From: Maribellus maritimus
Lineage (GTDB): Bacteria; Bacteroidota; Bacteroidia; Bacteroidales; Prolixibacteraceae
Length of the DNA stretch: 64,000 nucleotides
Direction: 5' to 3'
NCBI RefSeq assembly: GCF_022267315.1
Contig: NZ_JAIKLE010000001.1
Coordinates: 62,001-126,000, forward strand
Of the stretch, positions 19,980-29,408 are shown piece after piece (position 1 is the first letter of the stretch; each line of letters starts with the position of its first letter). The notes below the pieces were generated by a model. The model worked only from the letters and a program-made list of their open reading frames with translations. It was not told where the DNA came from and searched no databases. The position numbers were made by a program, and so were the translations under genes.

Positions 19980-20008
19980 AAAGCCACCTCAAAAGATGAA
20001 GTGGCTTT
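19980..20008 (-). terminator. Terminator hairpin after the gene remnants
   Basis: AAAGCCAC (19980-19987) pairs with GTGGCTTT (20001-20008), and the minus-strand side continues into a T-rich tail. It lies about 50 bases after the stop of the acyl-CoA dehydrogenase remnant. It shares the AAGCCAC ... GTGGCTT stem with the hairpin at 11344-11370. Confidence 0.75.
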
Positions 20009-20060
20009 GCCATTTTATAATAATACTAAATACTCTGTACTAATAGCTTATTATCAAGCT

Positions 20061-20157
20061 CTACAATTCTAATTTGTAGCTCCTAGGTCACTTAGTTCAG
20101 ACCCCAAATGTACTCTGCATGTGGCTTTAACAGATTCTTCGGAAAAGTCAACCTTCC
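20061..20157 (-). pseudogene. Frameshifted remnant of an acyl-CoA dehydrogenase 3' end
   Basis: Read on the minus strand, this stretch matches the last 30 or so codons of the intact acyl-CoA dehydrogenase gene at 20717-22426. The intact gene ends VKSHAEYIRVSELSDLGTYK then FEL. The remnant gives HAEYI in one frame, SELSDLG in a second and KLEL-stop in a third, with nucleotide similarity running through. At least two frameshifts are needed, so it cannot be functional. Nothing of the upstream 500 codons is visible; sequence before about 20157 belongs to the next broken gene. It points to an old second copy, largely deleted. Confidence 0.8.
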
Positions 20158-20197
20158 GGTTTTTTATAAAAATAAGTGCCTAAATCTAAAAAAATTA

Positions 20198-20602
20198 TTA
20201 ATCTTTGGCACAAATCTTCATTATCTCCAAAGCAAACGATTTTGCTAAAGATTCATTATCAAAGAAAAATTTATAAGGTTTATAGGCATTACTCATAGCT
20301 TTTGAATCAACTCCGGCTTCCGGATAAACAATTTTTTCACTGGTAGTAACCACAACCATATTTTCTTCCTCTTTCCTTCCGGGAGGGTCTAACTGAACGA
20401 CAATCGATGTAATTAGTTCTTTTTTAACAACCACCATGTCAACCAGGGTTTCATCATCAAAATTATTATCTGCTGCGGTTCTGCACAATTAATCAATATA
20501 AATAAAATCTCCGGTTACTTTTATTTTCAGAGAATCCGAATTTTGAGCATTTACGATAGCGGCAATGGAAATTGCTAACAATATAAAACAAACTTTTTTC
20601 AT
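20198..20602 (-). pseudogene. Small secreted protein gene interrupted by an in-frame TAA
   Basis: From ATG 20602 the product starts MKKVCFILLAISIAAIVNAQ, a clean signal peptide, and runs to DFIYID, where TAA (20489-20491) stops it after 37 codons. The same frame then continues for 96 codons (LCRTAADNN ... KICAKD) with sensible composition: VDMVVVKKELITS, VVTTSEKIVYPEAG, FFFDNESLAKSF. The continuation can only restart at a TTG directly after the stop, which is an unlikely start. The simplest reading is one gene of about 134 codons with a nonsense change or sequencing error. No family is recognised. It is bracketed by the dehydrogenase terminator and a dehydrogenase remnant. Confidence 0.65.
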
Positions 20603-20658
20603 GATTTTTGATTTTTCTGAATTAAGACAAAGATGGTGCCAAATGGGAACCATAAAAA

Positions 20659-20690
20659 AAGCCGCCTTCATACGTTGACAAAAGCAGCTT
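20659..20690 (-). terminator. Terminator of the etf/acyl-CoA dehydrogenase operon
   Basis: On the minus strand AAGCTGCTTT pairs with AAGGCGGCTT (10 bp including G-U pairs) and is followed by a run of seven T. It begins 26 bases after the dehydrogenase stop codon. Confidence 0.88.
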
Positions 20691-20716
20691 CTTAAGGGAA
20701 TATGTATTTTAAAATA

Positions 20717-22426
20717 CTACAATTCGAATTTATAAGTTCCGAGATCACTTAACTCAGAAACCCGGATATATTCAGCATGTGATTTTACCTGCGCCTTGGC
20801 AAAAGTAATGTAATTTTTGGCTGAACGCAGGAATGAATCATCGCGGTTTGTATCGAGCAACAGCAAATAACTCATGATAATGTGTCCGGCCATTTCAACC
20901 AAACGGCGGGCATGGAAATCGACAAACTCGTTGTCGTCTGTTGAAGTTACTTTTTTCACTGCCTGCTCATACTCATCAGTAAGAATAATCAGCGAACGTT
21001 TCAGGTATTCAAGTTGAGGTGAAACCGCCTGAGATTCATAGTACCGAATCTGGTTCAGAAAAACACCGGTTGTTACACCGCGAATAGCAGCTACTACCTG
21101 TAACTGTGTTGTTCCTTCATAAATTGAGGTAATTCGGGCATCGCGGTAAATACGTTCCACCGGATAATCCTTCATAAAACCCGAACCGCCATGAATCTGA
21201 ACAGCATCGTAAGCCAGTTGGTTGCTGTACTCACTTGCCATTCCTTTTACTAGCGGGGTGTATACATCGGCCAAACGCTGATATTTTTTCATTTCTGCAC
21301 GTTCTTCTTTTTCCAGATTACGTTCTTCGGAAATATGCTGGTATGTTTTATACATATCAACAAAACGTGCTGTCTCGTATAACAAGGTTCTTGAGGCATC
21401 CAGTTTAGCTTTCATCATAGAGAGCATTTCGTAGACAGCAGGAAAACGAATAATTGCCTTTCCGAACTGCATTCTTTCTTTGGCATATTCTATTGCTTCG
21501 CGGTAAGCAGCCTCACTAACACCAACTGATTGGGCAGCAATTCCAAGACGAGCGCCGTTCATCAATGCCATTACATATTTAATCAACCCCAATTTCCGTG
21601 AACCAACCAACTCAGCCGGAGCATCTTTGAAAACCAGCTCACAGGTGGGTGAGCCAATGATTCCCATTTTATGTTCGATACGGCGAACGGTTACTCCACC
21701 TTGCTGTTTATCGTATATAAACATCGAAAGTCCACGCCCATCTTTTGTTCCTGGCTCTGAACGCGCCAACACAAGAGAAATTTCTCCGTCGCCGTTGGTG
21801 ATAAAACGTTTTACTCCATTTAACAACCAAACATTCTTCTTTTCATCCCAGGTAGCTTTTAACTGAACTGCCTGCAAATCGGAACCTGCATCAGGCTCGG
21901 TCAGGTCCATTGCCATCGTGTCGCCTTTGCACACACGCGGCAGATATTTTTCCTTTTGTTCTTCCGAAGCAAATTCGTTGATGGTTTCAGCACAATCCTG
22001 CAATCCCCAAATATTTACAAAGCCTGCATCGGCACGCGAAACGATATCAGCCGCCATAATATATGGTACAATCGGAAAATTAAGACCTTCATATTTATAA
22101 GGCAATGACATTCCCATCAACCCAGCTTTGTTTAGTGCATCAATGTTCTCCTGTGTCCCGCGGGCGTATATAACATGTCCGTCAACTACCTGGGGTCCTT
22201 CTGCATCTATACTTTCTGCATTCGGGCCAACAATGTCTCCACAAATCTCACCCACAATCTCCAGCACTTTATCGTAGCTGTCGAGAGCATCTTCATGATC
22301 CATCGGAGCAAATGAAAATTCATCTTTAAAAGAAAAATCCCGTTCTTTTAAGCGAACAATCTTTTCCATCAACGGGTGGTTCAAATGGAATTTTAGGTCG
22401 CTGTTATCTGTATAATAATTTGCCAT
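20717..22426 (-). CDS. Acyl-CoA dehydrogenase with extended C-terminus
   Basis: A 569-residue FAD enzyme that introduces the alpha-beta double bond in acyl-CoA and passes electrons to ETF. Visible family marks are MDLTEPDAGSD in the FAD/acyl-binding middle domain, MQFGKAI, QIHGGSGFM, and IYEGTTQLQ near residue 435, which carries the catalytic Glu of most family members. About 110 residues beyond the usual 380-450 core form a helical tail (YLKRSLIILTDEY ...), as in longer ACAD-type enzymes. It is the third gene of an etfB-etfA-dehydrogenase operon, 24 bases after etfA, so electron acceptor and donor are made together. Chain-length specificity is unknown. A remnant of a second copy is at 20061-20157. 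Confidence 0.93.
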   Translation of the reverse strand: MANYYTDNSDLKFHLNHPLMEKIVRLKERDFSFKDEFSFAPMDHEDALDSYDKVLEIVGEICGDIVGPNAESIDAEGPQVVDGHVIYARGTQENIDALNKAGLMGMSLPYKYEGLNFPIVPYIMAADIVSRADAGFVNIWGLQDCAETINEFASEEQKEKYLPRVCKGDTMAMDLTEPDAGSDLQAVQLKATWDEKKNVWLLNGVKRFITNGDGEISLVLARSEPGTKDGRGLSMFIYDKQQGGVTVRRIEHKMGIIGSPTCELVFKDAPAELVGSRKLGLIKYVMALMNGARLGIAAQSVGVSEAAYREAIEYAKERMQFGKAIIRFPAVYEMLSMMKAKLDASRTLLYETARFVDMYKTYQHISEERNLEKEERAEMKKYQRLADVYTPLVKGMASEYSNQLAYDAVQIHGGSGFMKDYPVERIYRDARITSIYEGTTQLQVVAAIRGVTTGVFLNQIRYYESQAVSPQLEYLKRSLIILTDEYEQAVKKVTSTDDNEFVDFHARRLVEMAGHIIMSYLLLLDTNRDDSFLRSAKNYITFAKAQVKSHAEYIRVSELSDLGTYKFEL

Positions 22427-22450
22427 TTTAGTTCATATTAAATGTCAACA

Positions 22451-23470
22451 CTATTTTGTATTCGTTTTATAATACTTGATCATCTTTGGAACGATGTCAG
22501 CAATATCTCCGGTAATCACATAATCTGCTATGGAATTAATCGGCGCTTCAGGATCGGTATTAATTGCAATAATCTGGGCCGATTGTTCCATTCCCGCACG
22601 GTGCTGGATTTGCCCTGAAATACCACAAGCGATATATAATTTTGGACGAACCGTTAAACCAGTCTGACCAATTTGCCTTTCGTGTTCCACATAGCCCGCA
22701 TCGACTGCTGCGCGGGATGCACCAACTTCGCCACCTAATACTTCGGCAAGTTCATGTAAAAGCTGGAAATTCTCTTTAGAACCAACGCCGTAACCACCGG
22801 CAACAATAATAGGAGAACCTTTGATATTCAACTTACTTTTTTCCATATGCCGCTCAATGATTTCGACAACAAAATCGGTATCATTCACATATTTCGACAC
22901 ATCAAGTTTTACTGTTTTCCCTTTGTATTTCGGATCAATAATGCTCTTTTTCATTACACCTTCGCGAACCGTTGCCATTTGTGGACGGCAATCCGGATTT
23001 ATAATGGTGGCAATAATATTTCCTCCAAAAGCAGGACGAATCTGGTACAGCAAATTCTCATACTTTTTGTCCGCTTTTTTATCGTAATGTTCGCCAATGA
23101 CCAAACTCGTACAATCGGCTGTTAAACCGCTGTGCAATGCAGAAGACACTCTGGGACCAAGATCGCGGCCTATGGACGAAGCCCCCATAAGGGCAATCTG
23201 AGGTTTTTCTTCTTTAAACAGGTTTACGATGATTGAAGTATGTGGCAACGTTTGGTAAGGATACAACCTTTTATCGTCTGCCAGGTACAGCGTATCCGCG
23301 CCATAAGGAATTATCTGATCAGCAATACCTTCAAGTTGATGGCCAATGGCAATCGCTTCCAGTTTACATTTTAATTCATTAGCCAGCGTTCTACCCTTGG
23401 TCAGCAATTCCTGACTTACCTCGGCTACCTGGCCGTCTTCTATTTCGCAATAAACAAATACGTTATTCAT
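22451..23470 (-). CDS. etfA: Electron transfer flavoprotein subunit alpha
   Basis: A 339-residue protein of the EtfA/FixB family. The N-terminal domain is followed by the conserved FAD domain with GGYGVGSKENF, AAVDAGYVEHERQIGQTG, LYIACGISGQIQHRAGM and IAINTDPEAPI. These residues hold the redox-active FAD. With EtfB it takes electrons from the acyl-CoA dehydrogenase encoded downstream and gives them to the quinone pool via ETF-quinone oxidoreductase or another partner, not in this window. It starts 25 bases after etfB. Confidence 0.95.
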   Translation of the reverse strand: MNNVFVYCEIEDGQVAEVSQELLTKGRTLANELKCKLEAIAIGHQLEGIADQIIPYGADTLYLADDKRLYPYQTLPHTSIIVNLFKEEKPQIALMGASSIGRDLGPRVSSALHSGLTADCTSLVIGEHYDKKADKKYENLLYQIRPAFGGNIIATIINPDCRPQMATVREGVMKKSIIDPKYKGKTVKLDVSKYVNDTDFVVEIIERHMEKSKLNIKGSPIIVAGGYGVGSKENFQLLHELAEVLGGEVGASRAAVDAGYVEHERQIGQTGLTVRPKLYIACGISGQIQHRAGMEQSAQIIAINTDPEAPINSIADYVITGDIADIVPKMIKYYKTNTK

Positions 23471-23495
23471 TTCTTTCTAATTTACAAAGGTACAA

Positions 23496-24371
23496 CTACC
23501 CGATGGTATGACTCTCAATAAGTTCAAGCATCATATTTTCAATATCTGCATCGTTGTCTGAAATAATTTTGGAATCTTTTGCCTGAAGTACGACATTCTC
23601 AATGGATTTTACTTTGGTTGGAGAACCAGTCAACCCCAATTGAGATTTGTCTGTTTCAATGTCGTTAACCGTCCATTCCGGAATATTTAACTCCGGCCGA
23701 TCGTTATACAGATGTGTATAGTCCTCATTTTCTTTTTGCAACTCGGTAACTGTTTTTGCTCTTTTGTAGGTCATTAACAACTTGGCATTTCGTGCCCTGC
23801 ACTCCGGAGCTGAACCATTTACTGTAATCACCAGAGGCAGCGGACATTTTACAGTTTCCACACCTCTTTCCAACCTGCGTTTTAATACGATCGTATTATT
23901 CTTAAGTTCCTTTACTTCTTCAACATAAGTCACCTGAAGCATATTTAACTTTTCAGCAACCTGTGGCCCTACCTGTGCAGTATCTCCATCGATTGCCTGA
24001 CGACCTGCAATCACCAGGTCTACGTTTTCAATCTTTTTTAAAGCCTGCCCCAGGGCGTACGAAGTAGCTAAAGTATCAGACCCGGCAAATGCCCTGTCCG
24101 TAAGCAAAATACCTCCGTCAGCGCCACGATATAAACCTTCGCGAATAATATCTGCGGCACGTCCCGGTCCCATTGTAAGAATTTTAACTGTTGTTCCGGG
24201 AAATTTATCTTTAATCCGTAAAGCCTGTTCCAGCGCATTTAAATCCTCCGGGTTAAAAATAGCCGGAAGTACAGCGCGGTTAACCGTCCCGTCAGCTTTC
24301 ATTGCATCTTTGCCAACATTCCTCGTATCAGGAACCTGTTTGGCCAAAACAATAATGTTGTAAGCTTTCAT
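23496..24371 (-). CDS. etfB: Electron transfer flavoprotein subunit beta
   Basis: A 291-residue EtfB/FixA protein: MKAYNIIVLAKQVPDTRNVG at the start, then NPEDLNALEQALRIKD, and GRQAIDGDTAQVGPQVAEKL, the loop that binds the structural AMP. It forms the heterodimeric flavoprotein with EtfA. It is the first gene of the operon and has a well-formed promoter about 75-110 bases upstream. Partners in the operon suggest fatty acid or branched-chain acyl-CoA oxidation; electron bifurcation is possible in this family but nothing here supports it. Confidence 0.95.
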   Translation of the reverse strand: MKAYNIIVLAKQVPDTRNVGKDAMKADGTVNRAVLPAIFNPEDLNALEQALRIKDKFPGTTVKILTMGPGRAADIIREGLYRGADGGILLTDRAFAGSDTLATSYALGQALKKIENVDLVIAGRQAIDGDTAQVGPQVAEKLNMLQVTYVEEVKELKNNTIVLKRRLERGVETVKCPLPLVITVNGSAPECRARNAKLLMTYKRAKTVTELQKENEDYTHLYNDRPELNIPEWTVNDIETDKSQLGLTGSPTKVKSIENVVLQAKDSKIISDNDADIENMMLELIESHTIG

Positions 24372-24445
24372 CTATACTTGATTTAATTAAGTTTTCTAAA
24401 TTTTTGCTTTGAGGAAAACACGAAACTCTTTTGCTTTTGGCAAGA

Positions 24446-24485
24446 AGAGAGGCAAATATAAATATTCACTCTAAAGAAATCAAGA
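24446..24485 (-). promoter_or_regulatory. Bacteroidota-type promoter for etfB operon
   Basis: On the minus strand TTG (24481-24483) is 20 bases upstream of TATATTTG (24453-24460), matching TAnnTTTG. The expected start near 24446 leaves a leader of about 75 bases. Confidence 0.7.
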
Positions 24486-24699
24486 CACCTAAACCGAGGT
24501 TCAGAAAAATTGCTTCATTGCCAAACAAAACGCGGTTTTTCATGCTTTTCTATTTGAAAAACACAGCCCTAAACCCTTTTAAATATTGACTTTAAAACAA
24601 TCAAACAAATATTTCTAAAATTCCCGCCTAATGCGATACTTTGTTATTTATATTTATTTTAATTAAGAAAGAAAGGGTTTGCAGCAGTTATTATAAAAA
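24486..24699. other. Intergenic region between etfB promoter and DUF3467 terminator
   Basis: AT-rich sequence without a recognised gene. A weak hairpin, TTTTTC ... GAAAAA, lies near 24535-24560. Confidence 0.35.
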
Positions 24700-24727
24700 A
24701 AGAGGAACCAAAAAAATGATTCCTCTT
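24700..24727 (-). terminator. Terminator at the end of the rpoBC-DUF3467 operon
   Basis: AAGAGGAA (24700-24707) pairs with TTCCTCTT (24720-24727), and the minus strand continues in seven T. It lies 23 bases after the DUF3467 stop and closes the long core operon. Confidence 0.9.
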
Positions 24728-24749
24728 ACATATTTTATAAAATCCTTTA

Positions 24750-25076
24750 TTAAGCCTGAGCAGTTGGCCCGCCAAAATTCATGGGCGGCATCATTGAATC
24801 ATTGCCAGGTTTCACATTTTTTATAGGTCCGTGAATAGACTCATATTTTTTTATGTTATCCTGCAAAGCCATTAACAAACGTTTGGCGTGTTCCGGAGTT
24901 AAAATTATCCGTGACTTCACATTTGCTTTTGGCACTCCCGGCATTATCCGAACAAAATCAACAACAAATTCTGAACTTGAATGTGTTATAACTGCAAGGT
25001 TCGAATACACCCCCTGTGCAACGTCCTCACTCAATTCAATATTTAATTGTTGTCCTTTTTGTTTTTTATCATCCAT
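24750..25076 (-). CDS. DUF3467 domain protein
   Basis: A 108-residue protein with QLNIELSEDVAQGVYSNLA, EFVVDFVRIMPG and a helical ILTPEHAKRLLMALQDNI, as in DUF3467. The last 20 residues are Pro/Met/Gly-rich and probably disordered. It starts 22 bases after the rpoC stop and just before a strong terminator, so it is the last gene of the RNA polymerase operon. This position is common in Bacteroidota and suggests a link to transcription, but the function is not known. Confidence 0.85.
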   Translation of the reverse strand: MDDKKQKGQQLNIELSEDVAQGVYSNLAVITHSSSEFVVDFVRIMPGVPKANVKSRIILTPEHAKRLLMALQDNIKKYESIHGPIKNVKPGNDSMMPPMNFGGPTAQA

Positions 25077-25098
25077 GATGTTGCTCTTTTTACTCTAT

Positions 25099-28000
25099 TT
25101 AGGATCTTTTCAAGTCGATCAACTGATCATATTCTGATTTTGACCCCACTACAAGATTTTTATATTCCTTCAACCCTGTACCGGCTGGAATTAGGTGACC
25201 GCAAATTACATTTTCTTTCAATCCGTCGAGATAATCGGTTTTACCGTTTATCGCTGCTTCATTGAGGACTTTTGTTGTCTCCTGGAAGGAAGCTGCTGAT
25301 AACCAACTGCGTGTTTGCAACGCCGCTTTGGTAATCCCCTGAAGAATCTGGCTTGAAGTTGCGGGGATTGCATCCCTCGCTTCAACCAGTTTTTTATCTC
25401 TTCTCCTCAACTGAGAATTTTCATCTCTTAATCTTCTGGCAGAGATAATCTGACCTGACCTCAAACCTTCTGCGTCACCGGACTCGATAACAACTTTTTT
25501 GTTATAAATCCAGTCATTTTCAGAGATAAACTCGTTTTTATCAACAACCTGTTTTTCAAGGAAGCGGGTATCACCCGGGTCATCGATTTCAACTTTCCGC
25601 ATCATTTGGCGAATAATGATTTCATAATGTTTATCATTAATTTTCACACCCTGCATGCGGTAAACGTCCTGCACTTCATTCAAAATATATTCCTGAACTG
25701 CTGTCGGACCTTTAATAGCCAAAATATCAGAAGGAGTTGTAGCTCCGTCGGAAAGCGATGTTCCCGCCCGAATATAATCGTTCTCCTGAACCAAAATCTG
25801 TTTTGAAAGTGGTACCAGATATTTCTTAACGTCGTTATTTTTGGTCGTAACGATAATTTCGCGGTTACCTCGTTTGATTTTCCCCAGAGAAACCTCACCA
25901 TCAACCTCCGAAACTACTGCCGGATTTGAAGGATTACGAGCTTCGAATAACTCGGTAACACGTGGCAAACCACCAGTGATATCACCTGCTTTACCAGCAG
26001 CGCGAGGAATTTTAACCAAAACAGTACCCGCTTTAACTTCCTGATTATTGGATACGGCAATGTGACCACCAACCGGAAGGTTGTATGAGCGTATCATCTC
26101 GCCTTTTTTATCCATGATTTTCAGCGTCGGGTTTTTGGTTTTATCCCTGGTTTCGATAATTACTTTCTCACTGTAACCAGTTTGTTCATCTGATTCTTCC
26201 CTGAAAGTAATACCATCAATAAGATTTTCAAATTCAATGGTTCCGTCAAATTCGGTAATAATTACACCATTAAACGGGTCCCATTCGCATATCAATTTTC
26301 CTTTTCTTATTTCCTCACCATTTTTCACATACAATTTTGAACCATATGGGATGGGGTGAGTAGACAAAGGAATATTTGTATTTTTATCGATAATTTTTAA
26401 TTCAGCCAAACGACTTACTACGATATCTATTCCTTTTCCTTCATCGTCTTTGCGCTCAACCGAACGAAGTTCTTCAATTTCAACATAACCATCGTATTTT
26501 GATTCAACCTGCGATTGTGCTGAAATGTTACCTGCAATACCACCCACGTGGAATGTTCGTAATGTAAGCTGTGTTCCGGGTTCACCAATCGACTGTGCAG
26601 CAATTACCCCTACAGCTTCACCTTTTTGAACTTTTTTACCTGTAGCCAGGTTTCTGCCGTAACATTTTGCACAAACCCCAACTTTTGATTCACAAGTTAA
26701 AACCGAACGAATTTCGACACTCTCAATCGGAGATTCTTCGATTACATTTGCTACTTCTTCGGTAATTTCGTCACCTGACTTAACAATCAGATTTCCGTTT
26801 AACGGGTGATAGATATCATGAACTGATGTACGGCCAATAATTCGGTCGAAAAGCGAAGCAACAACTTCCTCGTTGTTTTTAATTGCAGTTGCTACCAAAC
26901 CACGCAATGTTCCGCAGTCATCTTCAGAAATGATAACATCCTGAGCAACATCAACCAAACGACGTGTAAGATAACCAGCATCAGCAGTTTTTAATGCGGT
27001 ATCAGCCAAACCTTTACGCGCACCGTGAGTTGAAATAAAGTACTCCAACACCGAAAGACCTTCTTTAAAGTTGGCCAAAATCGGGTTCTCAATAATTTGG
27101 GAACCAGTTGATCCTGATTTCTGTGGTTTTGCCATCAATCCCCTCATTCCGCAAAGCTGACGAATCTGCTCTTTCGATCCACGGGCACCAGAGTCAAGCA
27201 TCATATAAATAGAGTTAAATCCCTGTTTATCTGTGCTCAACGTCTTCATCACTGAATGAGTAAGCTTTGAGTTTGCATGAGTCCAAATATCAATAACCTG
27301 ATTATATCTTTCATTATTGGTAATGAATCCCATATTGTAGTTGCTGATAACCTCTTCTACTTCTGCATAACCATCGCCAACAATTCCTTCCTTATCTTCA
27401 GGAATGATAACATCATCGAGGTTAAACGATAAGCCACCGCGATAAGCCATATTGTATCCAAGGTTTTTGATATCGTCGAGGAATCCAACAGTTACCGCAT
27501 TTCCAGATTTCTTAAATACATCTGAGATAATTGTACGAAGTGACTTTTTAGTAAGTAACTGATTTATATAACCAGCTTCTCTTGGAACATACTCATTGAA
27601 AAGAACACGACCGACAGTAGTTTCGATAATATGTTTGAAATACGCGCCATTTTCGTCTACGTCTTCAACTTTAACTTTAATTACTGCATGAAGATCAATT
27701 ACTTTTTCGTAATAAGCAATTAATACTTCTTCGGCAGAATAAAATGTCATTCCTTCCCCTCTTGAGCCTTTACGCGGCTTGGTCATATAATATAAACCAA
27801 GAACCATATCCTGCGACGGAACCTGAATCGGAGCACCGTTAGCGGGGTTCAAAAGGTTGTGCGAAGCAAGCATCAATAATTGTGCTTCCAGAATCGCCGC
27901 ATTTCCGAGCGGTAAGTGAACAGCCATCTGGTCGCCGTCGAAGTCGGCATTAAATCCTGTACAAACCAGCGGGTGCAGCTGAATTGCTTTCCCCTCTATT

Positions 28001-29358
28001 AATACAGGTTGAAAAGCCTGAATTGACAATCGGTGCAATGTGGGCGCACGGTTCAACATCACCGGATGCCCTTTTAATACATTTTCAAGAATTTCCCAAA
28101 CAACAGGATCTTTTCGGTCAACAATCTTTTTGGCCGATTTTACCGTTTTTACAATCCCTCTTTCAATCAGTTTCCGAATTACAAAAGGTTTGTATAACTC
28201 AGCTGCCATATCTTTTGGAAGACCACATTCATGGATTTGTAATTTAGGACCTACCACAATTACAGAACGTGCAGAATAGTCAACACGTTTTCCCAAAAGA
28301 TTCTGGCGGAAACGACCTTGTTTCCCTTTTAAACTATCGGAAAGTGATTTTAATGCGCGGTTATTTTCGGTTTTTACGGCATTTACTTTCCTTGAATTAT
28401 CAAATAACGAATCCACAGCTTCCTGCAGCATTCGTTTTTCATTTCTTAAAATTACCTCAGGCGCTTTAATTTCAATCAATCGTTTTAAACGGTTGTTTCG
28501 AATGATTACTCTTCGGTAAAGGTCATTCAAATCGGATGTTGCAAAACGACCACCATCAAGCGGAACCAACGGGCGCAGGTCAGGAGGAATTACAGGAACA
28601 ACGCGAACAATCATCCACTCCGGACGGTTCAGGTTTTTACTTGCCCTGAATGCTTCAACAACCTGCAAACGTTTCAACGCTTCGTTTTTACGCTGTTGCG
28701 AAGTTTCGGTATTTGCTTTATGACGAAGTGTATAAGAAAGATCATCCAAATCGAGCCTGCTTAATATTTCATACAAAGCTTCGGCTCCCATTTTCGCAAT
28801 AAATTTGTTTGGATCATCATCGTCAAGGAACTGGTTGTCTTTTGGAAGCGTATCCAAAATATCAAGATATTCCTCTTCTGTCAGGAAGTCAAGCTCTTTC
28901 ACTCCATCAATTGATTTAACCCCAGGATTAATTACAACATATCGTTCATAATAAATAATGGAATCAAGTTTTTTGGTTGGAAGACCTAACAAATAACCAA
29001 TTTTGTTTGGTAACGATCTGAAATACCAAATGTGTGCAACAGGCACAACCAGCGAAATGTGCCCCATTCTTTCACGACGCACTTTTTTCTCTGTAACTTC
29101 CACACCACAACGGTCGCAAACAATTCCTTTATAGCGGATTCGTTTGTATTTACCGCAATGGCATTCGTAGTCTTTTACGGGCCCAAAAATCCGCTCGCAA
29201 AAAAGACCATCCCGCTCAGGTTTATATGTTCTGTAGTTAATTGTCTCCGGTTTCAATACTTCGCCAAACGACCTTTCCAGAATTTCTTCAGGAGATGAAA
29301 GACTTATTGAAACTTTAGAAAAACTACTTTTTGCTTTATTATCTTTTCTGAATGCCAT
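25099..29358 (-). CDS. rpoC: DNA-directed RNA polymerase subunit beta'
   Basis: A 1419-residue catalytic subunit. Near residue 64 the first zinc site [20 protein letters not shown] is complete, the active-site [12 protein letters not shown] lies near 470 with the three Mg-binding Asp, and a second zinc site [13 protein letters not shown] lies near 889. Trigger-loop and bridge-helix regions ([20 protein letters not shown]) are intact. It starts 50 bases after rpoB and is followed by DUF3467. Length is normal for the phylum. Confidence 0.98.
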   Translation of the reverse strand: MAFRKDNKAKSSFSKVSISLSSPEEILERSFGEVLKPETINYRTYKPERDGLFCERIFGPVKDYECHCGKYKRIRYKGIVCDRCGVEVTEKKVRRERMGHISLVVPVAHIWYFRSLPNKIGYLLGLPTKKLDSIIYYERYVVINPGVKSIDGVKELDFLTEEEYLDILDTLPKDNQFLDDDDPNKFIAKMGAEALYEILSRLDLDDLSYTLRHKANTETSQQRKNEALKRLQVVEAFRASKNLNRPEWMIVRVVPVIPPDLRPLVPLDGGRFATSDLNDLYRRVIIRNNRLKRLIEIKAPEVILRNEKRMLQEAVDSLFDNSRKVNAVKTENNRALKSLSDSLKGKQGRFRQNLLGKRVDYSARSVIVVGPKLQIHECGLPKDMAAELYKPFVIRKLIERGIVKTVKSAKKIVDRKDPVVWEILENVLKGHPVMLNRAPTLHRLSIQAFQPVLIEGKAIQLHPLVCTGFNADFDGDQMAVHLPLGNAAILEAQLLMLASHNLLNPANGAPIQVPSQDMVLGLYYMTKPRKGSRGEGMTFYSAEEVLIAYYEKVIDLHAVIKVKVEDVDENGAYFKHIIETTVGRVLFNEYVPREAGYINQLLTKKSLRTIISDVFKKSGNAVTVGFLDDIKNLGYNMAYRGGLSFNLDDVIIPEDKEGIVGDGYAEVEEVISNYNMGFITNNERYNQVIDIWTHANSKLTHSVMKTLSTDKQGFNSIYMMLDSGARGSKEQIRQLCGMRGLMAKPQKSGSTGSQIIENPILANFKEGLSVLEYFISTHGARKGLADTALKTADAGYLTRRLVDVAQDVIISEDDCGTLRGLVATAIKNNEEVVASLFDRIIGRTSVHDIYHPLNGNLIVKSGDEITEEVANVIEESPIESVEIRSVLTCESKVGVCAKCYGRNLATGKKVQKGEAVGVIAAQSIGEPGTQLTLRTFHVGGIAGNISAQSQVESKYDGYVEIEELRSVERKDDEGKGIDIVVSRLAELKIIDKNTNIPLSTHPIPYGSKLYVKNGEEIRKGKLICEWDPFNGVIITEFDGTIEFENLIDGITFREESDEQTGYSEKVIIETRDKTKNPTLKIMDKKGEMIRSYNLPVGGHIAVSNNQEVKAGTVLVKIPRAAGKAGDITGGLPRVTELFEARNPSNPAVVSEVDGEVSLGKIKRGNREIIVTTKNNDVKKYLVPLSKQILVQENDYIRAGTSLSDGATTPSDILAIKGPTAVQEYILNEVQDVYRMQGVKINDKHYEIIIRQMMRKVEIDDPGDTRFLEKQVVDKNEFISENDWIYNKKVVIESGDAEGLRSGQIISARRLRDENSQLRRRDKKLVEARDAIPATSSQILQGITKAALQTRSWLSAASFQETTKVLNEAAINGKTDYLDGLKENVICGHLIPAGTGLKEYKNLVVGSKSEYDQLIDLKRS

Positions 29359-29408
29359 AATACTAATTAAAAATCATTATAACAGAACCAATTCATTATC
29401 GGTGGATT

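Noticed and set aside
20198-20488. Separate 96-aa gene starting with TTG
   Set aside because: The TTG directly follows an in-frame TAA of a signal-peptide ORF, and no initiation context is seen; one broken gene is simpler.
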